Origin: Desulfosoma caldarium
Lineage (GTDB): Bacteria; Desulfobacterota; Syntrophobacteria; Syntrophobacterales; DSM-9756
Length of the DNA: 64,000 nucleotides
Assembly (NCBI RefSeq): GCF_003751385.1
Contig: NZ_RJVA01000014.1
Span: forward strand, 62,001 to 126,000
Direction: 5' to 3'
Shown: one piece after another, positions 17,182 through 25,815 of the stretch
Layout: every line of letters begins with the position of its first letter
Numbering within the stretch: the first letter of the stretch is position 1
Program-made: the position numbers and the translations under genes
The notes under the pieces: generated by a model
What the model was told of the DNA's origin: nothing
What the model saw: only the letters and a program-made list of their open reading frames with translations
Databases searched by the model: none

Positions 17182-17283
17182 GATGACCTCCATGTTGCGT
17201 TTGAAACCATGACGCGCAGCCTCTCACGGGCACGAAACAGCGGAAAGCTTCTTCGTGGAATCCTATAATATGGGACCCGACAG
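16204..17283 (-). mobile_element. Defective IS481-family insertion sequence
   Basis: The element is 1080 bases. Terminal inverted repeats are CTGTCAGGTCCC on the left (16204-16215) and its near-complement GGGACCCGACAG on the right (17272-17283), 11 of 12 matching. CTAG occurs directly outside both ends (16200-16203 and 17284-17287), a plausible 4-base duplication. It carries one leftward transposase gene broken by a stop and a frameshift. The ends are preserved, so it could still be mobilised in trans by an active relative. Confidence 0.85.
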
Positions 17284-17502
17284 CTAGGCAGACTCTGGGT
17301 TCACGCCGCTTCCAGATTTTTCATGCTCTACCGTGTAAGGGGCGTTTCTCCAAAAGGCCTCGAAGGGTTGGTTTCCTGGGAGAGAGGGCGGATCGCCCGC
17401 ACCCCCGGACGGGCGAGATGACAACGAGCACACCCCCCAATAAAATCGAGGTTCTCGGACACAGGGCAACCCCGGGGGCCGGCTTGGTGTGCTGAAGAAG
17501 TC

Positions 17503-17874
17503 TTACGCTTTGCCGGAAGGCACTTCCCAGCGAAGGTCTTTGTCCAGGTCATCAAAGAGATCTTCCAAGCGGTAGAGCATCTGGTCCAGTTCTCGAAGCT
17601 CTCGAGCGAGAAGCGCCTCGCGGGCCTGGTCTCGGCAGCGGACCAGTTCCGGAACATGCTTTTGGAGCACCTTTTTCCACAAGCCCGAAACGTTCGGATC
17701 TCGAGCGGTACGCACCAATTCGTCCACAAGGTGGTAGAGGGTCGGCGTCTTTTCGAGAAGGCTCTTCTTGCCCACGTCTCGAAGCAAAGCGGCACAGCCC
17801 GGATAGAGTTTATCGAACGGCAGCCTGTCATAGACGGGCAATAGCCGCACATCGATGTGCATGGTTCGACTCAT
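17503..17874 (-). CDS. Conserved-looking soluble protein of unknown function
   Basis: 123 residues from the ATG at 17874, which follows AAGGAGG at ideal spacing; a GTG at 17880 would sit on that site. Largely helical and charged, with a leucine-rich heptad-like stretch from about residue 70 (ARELRELDQMLYRLEDLFDD) suggesting a coiled coil. No family is recognised. Divergent from the PilZ-domain gene, sharing a 185-base intergenic space that probably holds both promoters. Confidence 0.65.
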   Translation of the reverse strand: MSRTMHIDVRLLPVYDRLPFDKLYPGCAALLRDVGKKSLLEKTPTLYHLVDELVRTARDPNVSGLWKKVLQKHVPELVRCRDQAREALLARELRELDQMLYRLEDLFDDLDKDLRWEVPSGKA

Positions 17875-18059
17875 GCGCACCCTCCTTTCCTGTTTCTCGC
17901 CAAAGTCCGGACAAATGTGCTATAGATCCGGTCTTGACCTGCCGAACTTTAAAATGACTCCATGGGGCATCGTCCGAAATCGGGGACGGCACGGTACACC
18001 CCTGCTTTCTTGAACGCGCCAAGGACATGCCGCAGGGGGAGAGGTCAGGAGCCACGATA

Positions 18060-18533
18060 ATGCAGATGAAAGTCTTTGCCACACAAGACGGGAAAGCCAC
18101 GATCGTTTGTCCTCAGTGCGGCCTCACCCGCCGCGTCGATGCCTCGTCCATTTATAAGCATAACAAAAATGTCACGGTTCGCTGCTCCTGCGGACATTCT
18201 TTTCGCGTTTCCTTTGAAATCCGCCAAGCTTACCGCAAGTCCACCTTTCTTTTTGGACAATACCGGAAAATAATGGATGACTCCACCGGTCCCTTTCGAC
18301 AGATGACCGTCTTGGATATTTCCCAGCACGGATGCCGATTTAAAACACCCATCGCCCATAACCTTCAAGTCAACGATCTCGTCCATCTGGAAATCCCTTT
18401 GACGGACGCACGCAAGTCGATCATCAAGGTCACGGCCCAAGTGCGCTACGTTGAAAGCCAGACGGTGGGGGTTGCGTTTGTGGATTTTGATGGGGGATCC
18501 GAAAAGGCCCTGTCTTTTTTTCTTCTTCCCTAG
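18060..18533 (+). CDS. PilZ-domain protein with N-terminal zinc-ribbon-like segment
   Basis: 157 residues from the ATG at 18060. Residues 15-50 contain VCPQC and VRCSCGHSFRV, a CxxC...CxC zinc-ribbon-like start. The rest fits a PilZ domain: VLDISQHGCRFKT carries the D-x-S-x-x-G motif, followed by VNDLVHLEIPL and a final VGVAFVDFD strand. PilZ domains bind c-di-GMP through an upstream RxxxR plus this motif; the nearby arginines (YRK, FRQ) are not a perfect RxxxR, so binding is uncertain. Such proteins with a zinc ribbon are common in Desulfobacterota. Confidence 0.8.
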   Translation: MQMKVFATQDGKATIVCPQCGLTRRVDASSIYKHNKNVTVRCSCGHSFRVSFEIRQAYRKSTFLFGQYRKIMDDSTGPFRQMTVLDISQHGCRFKTPIAHNLQVNDLVHLEIPLTDARKSIIKVTAQVRYVESQTVGVAFVDFDGGSEKALSFFLLP

Positions 18534-18848
18534 GCACCTGTTCCAGAAGACAGCCCATGTTCACGACGCTTGCGTTTTGTTCGGGCTGCCAAAGGGTCCT
18601 GGGGCCATGAGTTTTTGCTCATCTTAGGGTCGTCAAAGATCCTAGAGAGCTTTGCCTTCGCTTGACCCGCCGCGCCCGTTTGGGATAGTGTTTGTGTAAA
18701 GTCTCACGCTTTTAGGCACCATCAGGGCACCGAGCGGAAGCTTCGTGGAGGGACGCCATGAAGGCGGACGTAATCCATTTTTCATGCCTTTGGATGCCAT
18801 TTTCGAAACGCAACGATGGGAGAGTCCATCCCAGGGAGGGCAGAAGCC
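18534..18848. other. Upstream region of the CO/formate operon
   Basis: About 315 bases without a gene. TTGACC at 18662 followed 17 bases later by ATAGTG is a possible but weak promoter. No CRP/CooA-type palindrome was found by eye. Confidence 0.4.
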
Positions 18849-20732
18849 ATGTTGCTCACGAAGGCGGAGATCGAGGCGCGAACCATCACAGAAGACGGGC
18901 AGGTGTTTCTTCAAAAGGCCGCGCAAGACGGCCTAGAAACGGTCTGGGACCGTTACCAGGCGCAAAAGCCTCAGTGCGGCTTTTGTGAACTGGGCCTCAG
19001 CTGCCGCAACTGTTCCATGGGACCCTGTCGCATCGACCCCTTTGGAGAAGGGCCGCAGCGTGGGGTGTGTGGTGCCGATGCGGATATCATTGTGGCACGC
19101 AATCTCGGACGCATGATCGCGGCGGGTGCGGCTTCCCATTCCGATCACGGTCGAGACCTCGTGGAAGTGCTTCGAAAAGTGGGCGAAGGCCACGCTCCCG
19201 GCTACACCATTCGCAGTGAGGAAAAGCTCAAGAAGGTGGCGGCCGAATTCGGCATCGCTGCCGACGGCAAAACACCGGCTGATTTGGCCGTCGAACTGGC
19301 CCATGCCATGGAAGAGGAATTCGGCACGCGCAAGAAGGCCTTGACGTTTCTGGGCAGAGTGCCGGAAAAGCGCCGAGCTATCTGGGACAAACTGGGCATC
19401 ACGCCTCGAGGCATTGACCGGGAAACCTCGGAAATGATGCACCGCACGCACATGGGCGTGGACAACGACTGGCAGAGCCTTCTGCTGCACGGGTTGCGCA
19501 ACGCCCTTTCCGACGGTTGGGGCGGATCCTTCATCGCCACGGAAGTGTCCGACATTCTTTTCGGCATTCCGCAGCCCGTACCATCGGAAGTGAATCTGGG
19601 CGTCCTCAAAGAAAACCAGGTGAACATTGTTCTGCATGGCCACAATCCCATTGTGTCCGAAATGATCTACGAAGCGGCTCAGGATCCCGAGCTTTTGGCC
19701 TTAGCGTCCGAAAAAGGGGCAGAGGGCATCAATCTGGCCGGTCTGTGTTGCACGGGAAACGAACTGCTCATGCGCCGAGGCATTCCCATGGCCGGCAACC
19801 ACCTCATGACGGAACTGGCCCTGAGCACGGGTCTGGTGGACATGATGATTGTGGACTATCAGTGCATCATGCCGGCGCTCGGAGAAATCGCCACCTGCTA
19901 TCACACGCTCATGATCTCCACGAGCGATAAGGCTAAGTTTCCACACATGGCGCACCATGAATTCCATCCGGAAACGGCGCAGAGCAAAGCTCGGGAATTG
20001 GTGCGCATGGCCGTGGAAAATTATGAGCGTCGCCTTCCCGCCAAAGTCCTTCCGGCACCCAACACGCCCACGCGCATGATGGCCGGCTTCAGTGTAGAAG
20101 CCATCTTGGGTGCGCTGGGAGGCAGTCCCGCCCCTCTGATCGAGGCCATCAAGTCCGGTGCCGTGCAAGGCGCGGTGGGCGTCGTGGGCTGCAACAACCC
20201 AAAGATTCGTCAAGACTTCGGCCATGTGACGCTGACCCGGCACCTCATTGAAAACGACATTTTGGTGGTGGACACGGGCTGCGCCGCCGTAGCCCATGCC
20301 AAAGCAGGCCTCAAGGTTCCGGAAGCCGCGGCGCTTGCCGGGCCGGGTTTGCAACAGGTGTGCAAGTCGCTCGGCATTCCGCCGGTCCTACACATGGGTT
20401 CCTGCGTCGACAATGTGCGCATATTGGATCTGGCTGCGGCCCTGGCCAACGCCCTGGGGACCGACATTTCGGATCTTCCCCTGGCAGCCGCGGCGCCGGA
20501 ATGGTATTCGGAAAAGGCGGTGTCCATCGCCTGCTATGCGGTGGCTTCGGGCATCTTCACGGTGCTGGGCACGCCACCACCCATTTTCGGCAGCCCCAAG
20601 ATCGTCAAACTGCTCACAGAAGACATCGAAGGCCTCCTGGGAGCTTCTTTTGCCGTGGAACCCGACCCGGAAAAGGCCGCGGCGCGCATCGAGCAGCACA
20701 TTCGGCAAAAGAGAAAAGCTTTGGGCCTGTGA
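18849..20732 (+). CDS. cooS: Anaerobic carbon monoxide dehydrogenase, catalytic subunit
   Basis: 627 residues; ATG 18849 follows GGGAGGGCAGAAGCC and is preferred over an in-frame ATG 33 bases upstream. It oxidises CO to CO2 reversibly at a Ni-Fe-S C-cluster. Cluster B/D cysteines: C43, C46, C52, C55 and C60 (CGFCELG, CRNCSMGPC). C-cluster ligands all look present: H265 (HGHNP), C300/C301 (GLCCTGNE), C339 (DYQC), C448 (VVGCNN), C478 (DTGCAA), C519 (GSCVDN). Length is normal for the monofunctional type. No acetyl-CoA synthase genes are adjacent; the partners are a CooF-like ferredoxin and a formate dehydrogenase. Confidence 0.96.
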   Translation: MLLTKAEIEARTITEDGQVFLQKAAQDGLETVWDRYQAQKPQCGFCELGLSCRNCSMGPCRIDPFGEGPQRGVCGADADIIVARNLGRMIAAGAASHSDHGRDLVEVLRKVGEGHAPGYTIRSEEKLKKVAAEFGIAADGKTPADLAVELAHAMEEEFGTRKKALTFLGRVPEKRRAIWDKLGITPRGIDRETSEMMHRTHMGVDNDWQSLLLHGLRNALSDGWGGSFIATEVSDILFGIPQPVPSEVNLGVLKENQVNIVLHGHNPIVSEMIYEAAQDPELLALASEKGAEGINLAGLCCTGNELLMRRGIPMAGNHLMTELALSTGLVDMMIVDYQCIMPALGEIATCYHTLMISTSDKAKFPHMAHHEFHPETAQSKARELVRMAVENYERRLPAKVLPAPNTPTRMMAGFSVEAILGALGGSPAPLIEAIKSGAVQGAVGVVGCNNPKIRQDFGHVTLTRHLIENDILVVDTGCAAVAHAKAGLKVPEAAALAGPGLQQVCKSLGIPPVLHMGSCVDNVRILDLAAALANALGTDISDLPLAAAAPEWYSEKAVSIACYAVASGIFTVLGTPPPIFGSPKIVKLLTEDIEGLLGASFAVEPDPEKAAARIEQHIRQKRKALGL

Positions 20733-20753
20733 GGCTTGCCTAGGGAGGGAAAC

Positions 20754-21308
20754 ATGGACGAGAGCCTTCGAGAACGGGTAATGGTGCGGCTGGAACGGTG
20801 CGTGGGATGCCGTTCTTGTGAACTGGCCTGCCGCGTGGCGCATTCTCAAAGCGGCACGCTATGGGGCGCCGTCATGGAAGAGCCGAAACCGAGGCGCCGC
20901 ATTTTCGTGGAACAGGCGGCGGAAAGTCCGGCCCCTTTTCTGTGCCGGCACTGTGAAGATGCGCCCTGTGTGCGATGTTGTCCCACGGGCGCTCTGCGCT
21001 TTGATGAAACCAGCGGTCTGGTAGCCTATGCAGTGGATCGGTGCATCGGCTGCCATGCCTGTGTCATGGCTTGTCCGTTCGGCGTGGTGCAACCGGGGCG
21101 CGGCGACCTTTTTGTGGTCAAATGCGACCGCTGCGAAGGAAGGGATCGGCCAGCCTGCGTGGAAGCTTGCCCCACAAGGGCGCTGGTCTTGGAAACGGCG
21201 TTTCTCGTGGATCGACGCCGCCGCGCCGTGGGCCGTTTTGTGGAAGCCGCGCGCCTGGACATTTCGGAGGCGGACCTAATGGCGGCGGGGAGCGCTCAAA
21301 GCCCATGA
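20754..21308 (+). CDS. cooF: CooF-type polyferredoxin
   Basis: 184 residues with four 4Fe-4S motifs in the DMSO-reductase B/CooF pattern: CVGCRSCELAC, CRHCEDAPCVRCC, CIGCHACVMACPFG, and CDRCEGRDRPACVEACP. Start ATG 20754 follows GGGAGGGAAAC; the frame upstream merely overlaps the spacer. It would accept electrons from CooS and pass them on. Its last codons overlap the fdhA start (ATGA at 21305), so the two are translationally coupled, which supports direct electron transfer between CO dehydrogenase and formate dehydrogenase. Confidence 0.9.
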   Translation: MDESLRERVMVRLERCVGCRSCELACRVAHSQSGTLWGAVMEEPKPRRRIFVEQAAESPAPFLCRHCEDAPCVRCCPTGALRFDETSGLVAYAVDRCIGCHACVMACPFGVVQPGRGDLFVVKCDRCEGRDRPACVEACPTRALVLETAFLVDRRRRAVGRFVEAARLDISEADLMAAGSAQSP

Positions 21309-23368
21309 AAACCTTGACGACCACCGCGCGCACCGTCTGTCCCTATTGTGCGGTTGGGTGCCATCTGGATCTGGTCGTGGAAAACGGCCGCGTTCGCGGT
21401 TTGGACTACGCCGTGAACTCTCCCGTGAACGCCGGCCGTCTTTGCGCCCGCGGCCATGCCGCATTGGAAATTCTCACCCATCCTGAGCGCCTGACGCGTC
21501 CACGACAGCGGGCCGCATACGGCTGGACGACCGTATCGTGGAACGAGGCCTTGGATGCGGCGGCTGAAAATATCCAGCGTATCCTTTCCTCCCATGGCCC
21601 CCAAGCGCTGGCTTTTTTGACCACAGCCAAGGGAACCAACGAAGAAAATTACCTCATTCAAAAGCTGGCGCGAACCCTCGGTACGCACAACGTGGACCAC
21701 TGTGCTCGCCTGTGCCATGCCAGCACCTTGACAGGACTCGGCCCCATGCTGGGTATGGGTGCCGCCACCAATCCCCTGAGTGATCTCGCCCGGTCTCATT
21801 GCCTCTTTTTCGTGGGATCCAATCTGGCCGAAAATCATCCGGTGGCCTTTCGGTGGGTGCAGGAGGCCAAGGATGCGGGAGCGAAAATCGTCGTGGCCGA
21901 TCCGCGGCGAACCCCCACCGCCTGGATCGCCGACCTTTACCTGCCAGTGCGGCCCGGTACCGATCTCGCGCTCCTTGCCGCCATGCTGCATGTGATCTTT
22001 CGCGACGGTCTGCAGAACAGCCCCTTCATGGCGCAAAGAACCTCGGGAGTGGAGGCTCTGCGCGCGTCGGTGTCTCGAACGGATCCGTCCTGGGCCGCCC
22101 CCATCACCGGCGTGCCGGCTCGAGACATCGTGCGAGCGGCACACCTCTATGCCAAGGCCCCACGAGCGGCCCTCATCTACTGCATGGGGGTCACGCAGCA
22201 CGCTTTGGGCACGGAAACCGTGCGCGCCTGCGCCGATCTGGCTCTGGTCACCGGCCACATAGGCACGCAGGGCACGGGACTCTATCCTGTGCGCGGCCAG
22301 GACAACGTGCAAGGGGCCTGCGATATGGGAGCGCTGAGCGGCTTTCTGCCCGGGTATCGGCCCGTGACGGATCCTCAGGCGCGACGCTTTTTTGAAGAAG
22401 CCTGGGGAATTCCCAAGGGAACCCTTCCCGCTGCGTCAGGGCTCACGGTGACCGACATAGAACAGGAGGCCGGAAAAAGCATTCGCGGCGTGATCGCCGT
22501 AGGAGAAAACCCCCTGGTCACCAGTCCCAACACCGGCAGAATTCGAGAAGCCCTTCAGCGTCTAGACTTTTTTATGGTCATGGATCTATTTCTCACGGAA
22601 ACTGCCGAACTCGCCCACCTGGTGCTGCCAGCCGCGGCCTGGGCGGAAAAAAGCGGGTCCCGTACCAACACGGATCGTCGAGTTCAGTGGTCGCCGCAAG
22701 TTGTCCCCCCTCCCGGACAAGCCCACCCGGACGGCCAGATGGTCATCGAACTGGCCCATCGGTTGGGGCTCGGCCGATATTTTTCCTACGACGGTCCGGA
22801 AGCCGTGTTGGAAGAAATCCGCCGTGTGGTCCCCACCTACGCAGGAATCACGGCTCAGAGGCTGCGCGCACACCATGAGGGCATTCCCTGGCCGTGTCTC
22901 GACGACACCCATCCCGGCACCCCGGTGCTCTATGAAAACCGATTTGCCACCGAAGACGGCCGTGCACGACTTTATCCCCTAGAGTTTGGTGCATTGCCCG
23001 AAGTGCCCGATGCCAATTACCCCTATTGCCTCACAACTGGCCGAGGAAAACTGCACTACAACAGCGGCGCCATGACACGTCGAACCACAAGCCTCATGGC
23101 TCGAGCACCACATCTGGTCGTGGAGCTGCACCCCGAAGACGCCGAGCGGGAAGGTTTCAGGCCGGAAGAGCCGGTATGGGTTGTGAGCCGCCGCGGCACC
23201 GTGAAAGCGCGCGTGCATGTCACCCAAGCCATTCGGCCCGGGATCGTTTTCCTTCCTTTTCATTTTCCCGACGCCAACCGACTGACTCAGGACGTTCTGG
23301 ACCCTTGGGCCAAAATTCCCGAATACAAGTCAGCTTCCTGTCGGCTGGAAAAAGTGACGAGGGAATGA
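21305..23368 (+). CDS. fdhA: Formate dehydrogenase-type molybdopterin oxidoreductase, alpha subunit
   Basis: 687 residues from the ATG at 21305. The N-terminal 4Fe-4S cluster is C12-x2-C15-x3-C19...C47 (CPYCAVGCH, GRLCARG). The active-site residue is C137 in DHCARLCHAS, so this is the cysteine, not selenocysteine, form. Later molybdopterin motifs include GSNLAENHP, GQDNVQGACDMG and LTTGRGKLHYNSG near the C-terminus. There is no Tat signal, so the enzyme is cytoplasmic. It should interconvert formate and CO2 with ferredoxin-type partners. Its location between two polyferredoxins behind CooS is unusual. Confidence 0.9.
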   Translation: MKTLTTTARTVCPYCAVGCHLDLVVENGRVRGLDYAVNSPVNAGRLCARGHAALEILTHPERLTRPRQRAAYGWTTVSWNEALDAAAENIQRILSSHGPQALAFLTTAKGTNEENYLIQKLARTLGTHNVDHCARLCHASTLTGLGPMLGMGAATNPLSDLARSHCLFFVGSNLAENHPVAFRWVQEAKDAGAKIVVADPRRTPTAWIADLYLPVRPGTDLALLAAMLHVIFRDGLQNSPFMAQRTSGVEALRASVSRTDPSWAAPITGVPARDIVRAAHLYAKAPRAALIYCMGVTQHALGTETVRACADLALVTGHIGTQGTGLYPVRGQDNVQGACDMGALSGFLPGYRPVTDPQARRFFEEAWGIPKGTLPAASGLTVTDIEQEAGKSIRGVIAVGENPLVTSPNTGRIREALQRLDFFMVMDLFLTETAELAHLVLPAAAWAEKSGSRTNTDRRVQWSPQVVPPPGQAHPDGQMVIELAHRLGLGRYFSYDGPEAVLEEIRRVVPTYAGITAQRLRAHHEGIPWPCLDDTHPGTPVLYENRFATEDGRARLYPLEFGALPEVPDANYPYCLTTGRGKLHYNSGAMTRRTTSLMARAPHLVVELHPEDAEREGFRPEEPVWVVSRRGTVKARVHVTQAIRPGIVFLPFHFPDANRLTQDVLDPWAKIPEYKSASCRLEKVTRE

Positions 23369-23371
23369 AGG

Positions 23372-23911
23372 ATGAACCCTTACCTTTACGTGGACTTTCA
23401 GCGCTGCACGGCGTGTTTCGCCTGTGAAAGCGCATGCGAAATCGCCCATGGAAGCCCTTCAAGGATTCATTTGGCCTTTGCGCAAGGTCTACCTACACCT
23501 CTTATGTGCCGCCAATGCGAAAACAGCCCGTGCGCCGCCGTGTGTCCTGAACAGGCCCTTGCCTGGAAAGAAGGAGACGGCGTGGTGTTCTTTGAAGACC
23601 GATGCACGCGATGCGGTTGGTGCGCCGTCGCCTGCCCTTTCGGGGTGCTGACCGTCACGCCCTTTGGTTCGGAAGGTCTCCTCAAATGCGACCTGTGCCG
23701 CAGCCGCCGTGAGGAAGGCAAACGCCCGGCCTGCGTGCTCACGTGCCCTACCTCCGCCATCAGCGACGAGCCCTCAAAGGTTTTGCAGCGACGTCGCCGA
23801 CGTCAACCCCTGGCCACGACCTTGAAAACCAGCAAAGCACACTCCGGCCCCTCGGTTCGCATCGCGGGTTTCGATGGAACGGTGCAGAGCTTTCAAAGGA
23901 ACCGGACATGA
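23372..23911 (+). CDS. 4Fe-4S polyferredoxin (HycB/CooF-like)
   Basis: 179 residues. Four cysteine motifs: CTACFACESAC, CRQCENSPCAAVCP, CTRCGWCAVACPFG, and CDLCRSRREEGKRPACVLTCP, the same layout as the CooF-like protein upstream. The C-terminal 35 residues after SKVLQRRRRRQ are basic and without motif. It starts three bases after fdhA and ends overlapping the next gene by ATGA, so the five genes form one operon. Likely an electron conduit to or from FdhA. Confidence 0.9.
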   Translation: MNPYLYVDFQRCTACFACESACEIAHGSPSRIHLAFAQGLPTPLMCRQCENSPCAAVCPEQALAWKEGDGVVFFEDRCTRCGWCAVACPFGVLTVTPFGSEGLLKCDLCRSRREEGKRPACVLTCPTSAISDEPSKVLQRRRRRQPLATTLKTSKAHSGPSVRIAGFDGTVQSFQRNRT

Positions 23912-24363
23912 GCCCAACGCTTGAGAGGCAACGCCGCCTGGTGATTGATGTGGAAAAGTGCTGTGGATGTTTTGCCTGCGCCGCGGCCTGCCATGAAAAA
24001 TTCATTCAATTTGAGGATGAGGGACCGGTGCGTCTCTATTCGGCTCCACGAACCTGCGGAGCGCTCTGCGACGCCTGCCAAAGGGCTTGCCCCGTGAATG
24101 CCATTGATTTGCAGCTCGAGAACGGCACAGATGAGCGTCTCACGACGTCGAAGCTCACCTGGTCAGTGGCCCTCATTCCCTGCCGAAAATGCGGACAGAT
24201 GTACACAACGGAAAAGCTTCGAAGACTCCTTGTGGAAAAATTGCAAGCGACGTTCGAATCCTTGGGCCAGCCGCCGGACTGGATCCCCCTGTGCCCTCGG
24301 TGCCGCCGCGATGAAGAAGCTTACCGATTGCGCGCCGCCACCCGCACATTTCAAAGCTTCTAA
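23908..24363 (+). CDS. Ferredoxin-like protein with C-terminal CxxCG...CxxC knuckle
   Basis: 151 residues from the ATG at 23908. The N-terminal half has CCGCFACAAAC and CDACQRACPVNAIDL, resembling a 2x4Fe-4S protein with one shortened site. The C-terminal half has PCRKCGQMYTTEKL, about 35 spacer residues, then CPRCRRDEEA: a zinc- or cluster-binding knuckle. The same CxxCG-spacer-CxxC ending occurs on two proteins of the operon at 55.8-59.5 kb. Last gene of the CO/formate operon; probably a further electron-transfer or assembly subunit. Confidence 0.8.
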   Translation: MSPTLERQRRLVIDVEKCCGCFACAAACHEKFIQFEDEGPVRLYSAPRTCGALCDACQRACPVNAIDLQLENGTDERLTTSKLTWSVALIPCRKCGQMYTTEKLRRLLVEKLQATFESLGQPPDWIPLCPRCRRDEEAYRLRAATRTFQSF

Positions 24364-24400
24364 GGGTTAACCACAGAAGATTAAAGCGTGAGAACCTGGC

Positions 24401-24667
24401 CTAGGTCGCCGTCTTTTGGGGAATATTAAGGGCCAGAACGATGCGCCAAACGGTGGCCTCTCTTTCCACAAAATCAAGCGTTTGGGTTCTTGCGTCATGA
24501 ATCATCGTTCGCCGACCCCAATGGGCAAACGCAATGACGGCTACCCTCAGCGTCGTGTAAATGCTGGCAAGCATGTTAAGAAAGGAAATGGGCTGCTCGA
24601 AACGCGTGTTCTTATCTTCTTGAAGCTCTTCACAATGTTTAGCGCTCACCTCAAACCGTATGTTCAT
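24401..24667 (-). CDS. Short hypothetical protein, doubtful
   Basis: An 88-codon frame from the ATG at 24667 with a plausible GAGGGG upstream. It reads as mixed helical sequence (MNIRFEVSAKHCEELQEDKN ... TMIHDARTQTLDFVEREATV) without a recognised family. It fills an otherwise empty 480-base gap just before the truncated livG remnant and might be part of whatever insertion or rearrangement removed livG. Confidence 0.25.
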   Translation of the reverse strand: MNIRFEVSAKHCEELQEDKNTRFEQPISFLNMLASIYTTLRVAVIAFAHWGRRTMIHDARTQTLDFVEREATVWRIVLALNIPQKTAT

Positions 24668-24779
24668 GTCATGCCAAAGCCCCCTCAAGGGCCTTGGTCG
24701 GCTCTTCCATGCACACCAGCAGCGCCGTGAGGGTCCGTCGGTCCTTTTCCGAAAAGATTGTTTGCTTTTTTACGTGATC

Positions 24780-24863
24780 ATGGCTTTCGGTTGGAACCTT
24801 TTGCCAGCCGTCGTGAACGACCCGCGCGTCATTGAAGCCTATTTGGGGGAAGCGGATGATTGA
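24780..24863 (+). pseudogene. Last codons of a livG-type ABC ATPase
   Basis: Only the tail is left: NDPRVIEAYLGEADD, the characteristic C-terminus of LivG (branched-chain amino acid transporter ATPase). Nothing upstream resembles the Walker or signature motifs. The stop overlaps the livF start exactly as in intact livGF pairs, so this is a deletion scar rather than chance. Confidence 0.75.
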
Positions 24864-25557
24864 TGTTCAAGACGTTCACGTCTATATCGGAGAAAACAAA
24901 ATTCTACAGGGCCTCTCTCTTCATATGCACGCTCAGGAAACGGTGGCCGTGGTGGGAGCCAACGGGGCCGGGAAAACCACCCTCATTCGCACCCTCATGG
25001 GCCTTTTGAAACCCGCGCAGGGCACCGTGCGGGTGAACGGCACCGACATCGCACCCCTGCCCCCTCACGAGGTGGTGCGCCTCGGTCTGGCCTGCGTGCC
25101 GGAAGGGCGCCGCGTGTTCAAGGACTTGACAGTTCGAGAAAACCTGGAAATGGGAGCGTATCGTAAGGAAGCGCGGCCTTTCATGGCCGAATCGATGGAT
25201 CACGTGACGACCATGTTTCCCATTTTGCGACGCCGCTGGCATCAGAGAGCCGGCACTCTTTCCGGAGGAGAACAGCAGATGCTGGCCATCGGCCGAGCCC
25301 TCATGGCTAGGCCAAAAATTCTGTTGATCGACGAACTGTCCCTGGGGCTCGCTCCTTTGATCGTGAAGGAAATCTTTGAGCAGCTTCGAGAGATTCGTCG
25401 GTCCATGGCCGTGCTTCTCGTGGAACAAAATGTGGAAATGACTTTGAAGCACAGCGACCGCGCCTACGTCATGGAAACGGGCCGCATCACACGCCAAGGC
25501 CTTTCGGCGGAACTGCTTCATGACCCCAAGATTCGAGAGGCCTATCTGGGGCTCTGA
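24856..25557 (+). CDS. livF: Branched-chain amino acid ABC transporter ATP-binding protein LivF, orphan
   Basis: 233 residues from the ATG at 24856. Walker A GANGAGKT at 34-41, CVPEGRRVFKDLTVRENLEMG typical of LivF, signature LSGGEQQM, Walker B ILLIDELSLGLAP, and the C-terminal REAYLG. Intact by eye, but livG, the permeases livHM and the binding protein are absent from the window and livG survives only as a stub. It may serve another transporter or be on its way to loss. Confidence 0.88.
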   Translation: MIDVQDVHVYIGENKILQGLSLHMHAQETVAVVGANGAGKTTLIRTLMGLLKPAQGTVRVNGTDIAPLPPHEVVRLGLACVPEGRRVFKDLTVRENLEMGAYRKEARPFMAESMDHVTTMFPILRRRWHQRAGTLSGGEQQMLAIGRALMARPKILLIDELSLGLAPLIVKEIFEQLREIRRSMAVLLVEQNVEMTLKHSDRAYVMETGRITRQGLSAELLHDPKIREAYLGL

Positions 25558-25791
25558 TCAGCCGCCTTCCAAAGGGGGAAAAAACACAAGATGGTCCCCG
25601 GCGGCCAAGACCGTTTCCGAAGGGCGCGCTCGGCCGTTGACGAGAACAATCCTGGGAGCGTCTTCGGGCACGCCCAGCATGGCCAAGACCTGAGCCACGC
25701 TGGTCCCTTGGGGCACTTCCATGGACTTGTCCTCGGGCAGCGCCCGCGTATAATCTCGATAACTGGCAAAGCTTTCAACCCGAATCTTCAT
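25558..25791 (-). CDS. MoaD/ThiS-family sulfur-carrier protein
   Basis: 77 residues from the ATG at 25791, ending PLEGG, the C-terminal diglycine that is adenylated and thiocarboxylated. Beta-grasp pattern: MKIRVESFASYRDY, VPQGTSVAQVLAMLG, IVLVNGR, LAAGDHLVFFPP. MoaD-like carriers supply sulfur to molybdopterin; small ones are often encoded beside AOR genes. Here the AOR gene is divergent, 280 bases away. ThiS-like use in thiamine synthesis is less likely from context. Confidence 0.85.
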   Translation of the reverse strand: MKIRVESFASYRDYTRALPEDKSMEVPQGTSVAQVLAMLGVPEDAPRIVLVNGRARPSETVLAAGDHLVFFPPLEGG

Positions 25792-25815
25792 GGCAACACC
25801 TTTCAAAGGCTTGCG

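Noticed and set aside
18027-18060. Earlier start for the PilZ protein
   Set aside because: The extra 11 residues precede the zinc-ribbon start, and the GTCAGGAG spacing favours the ATG at 18060.
21305-23368. Selenocysteine in fdhA
   Set aside because: The active-site codon is TGC, not an in-frame TGA, so no recoding is needed.
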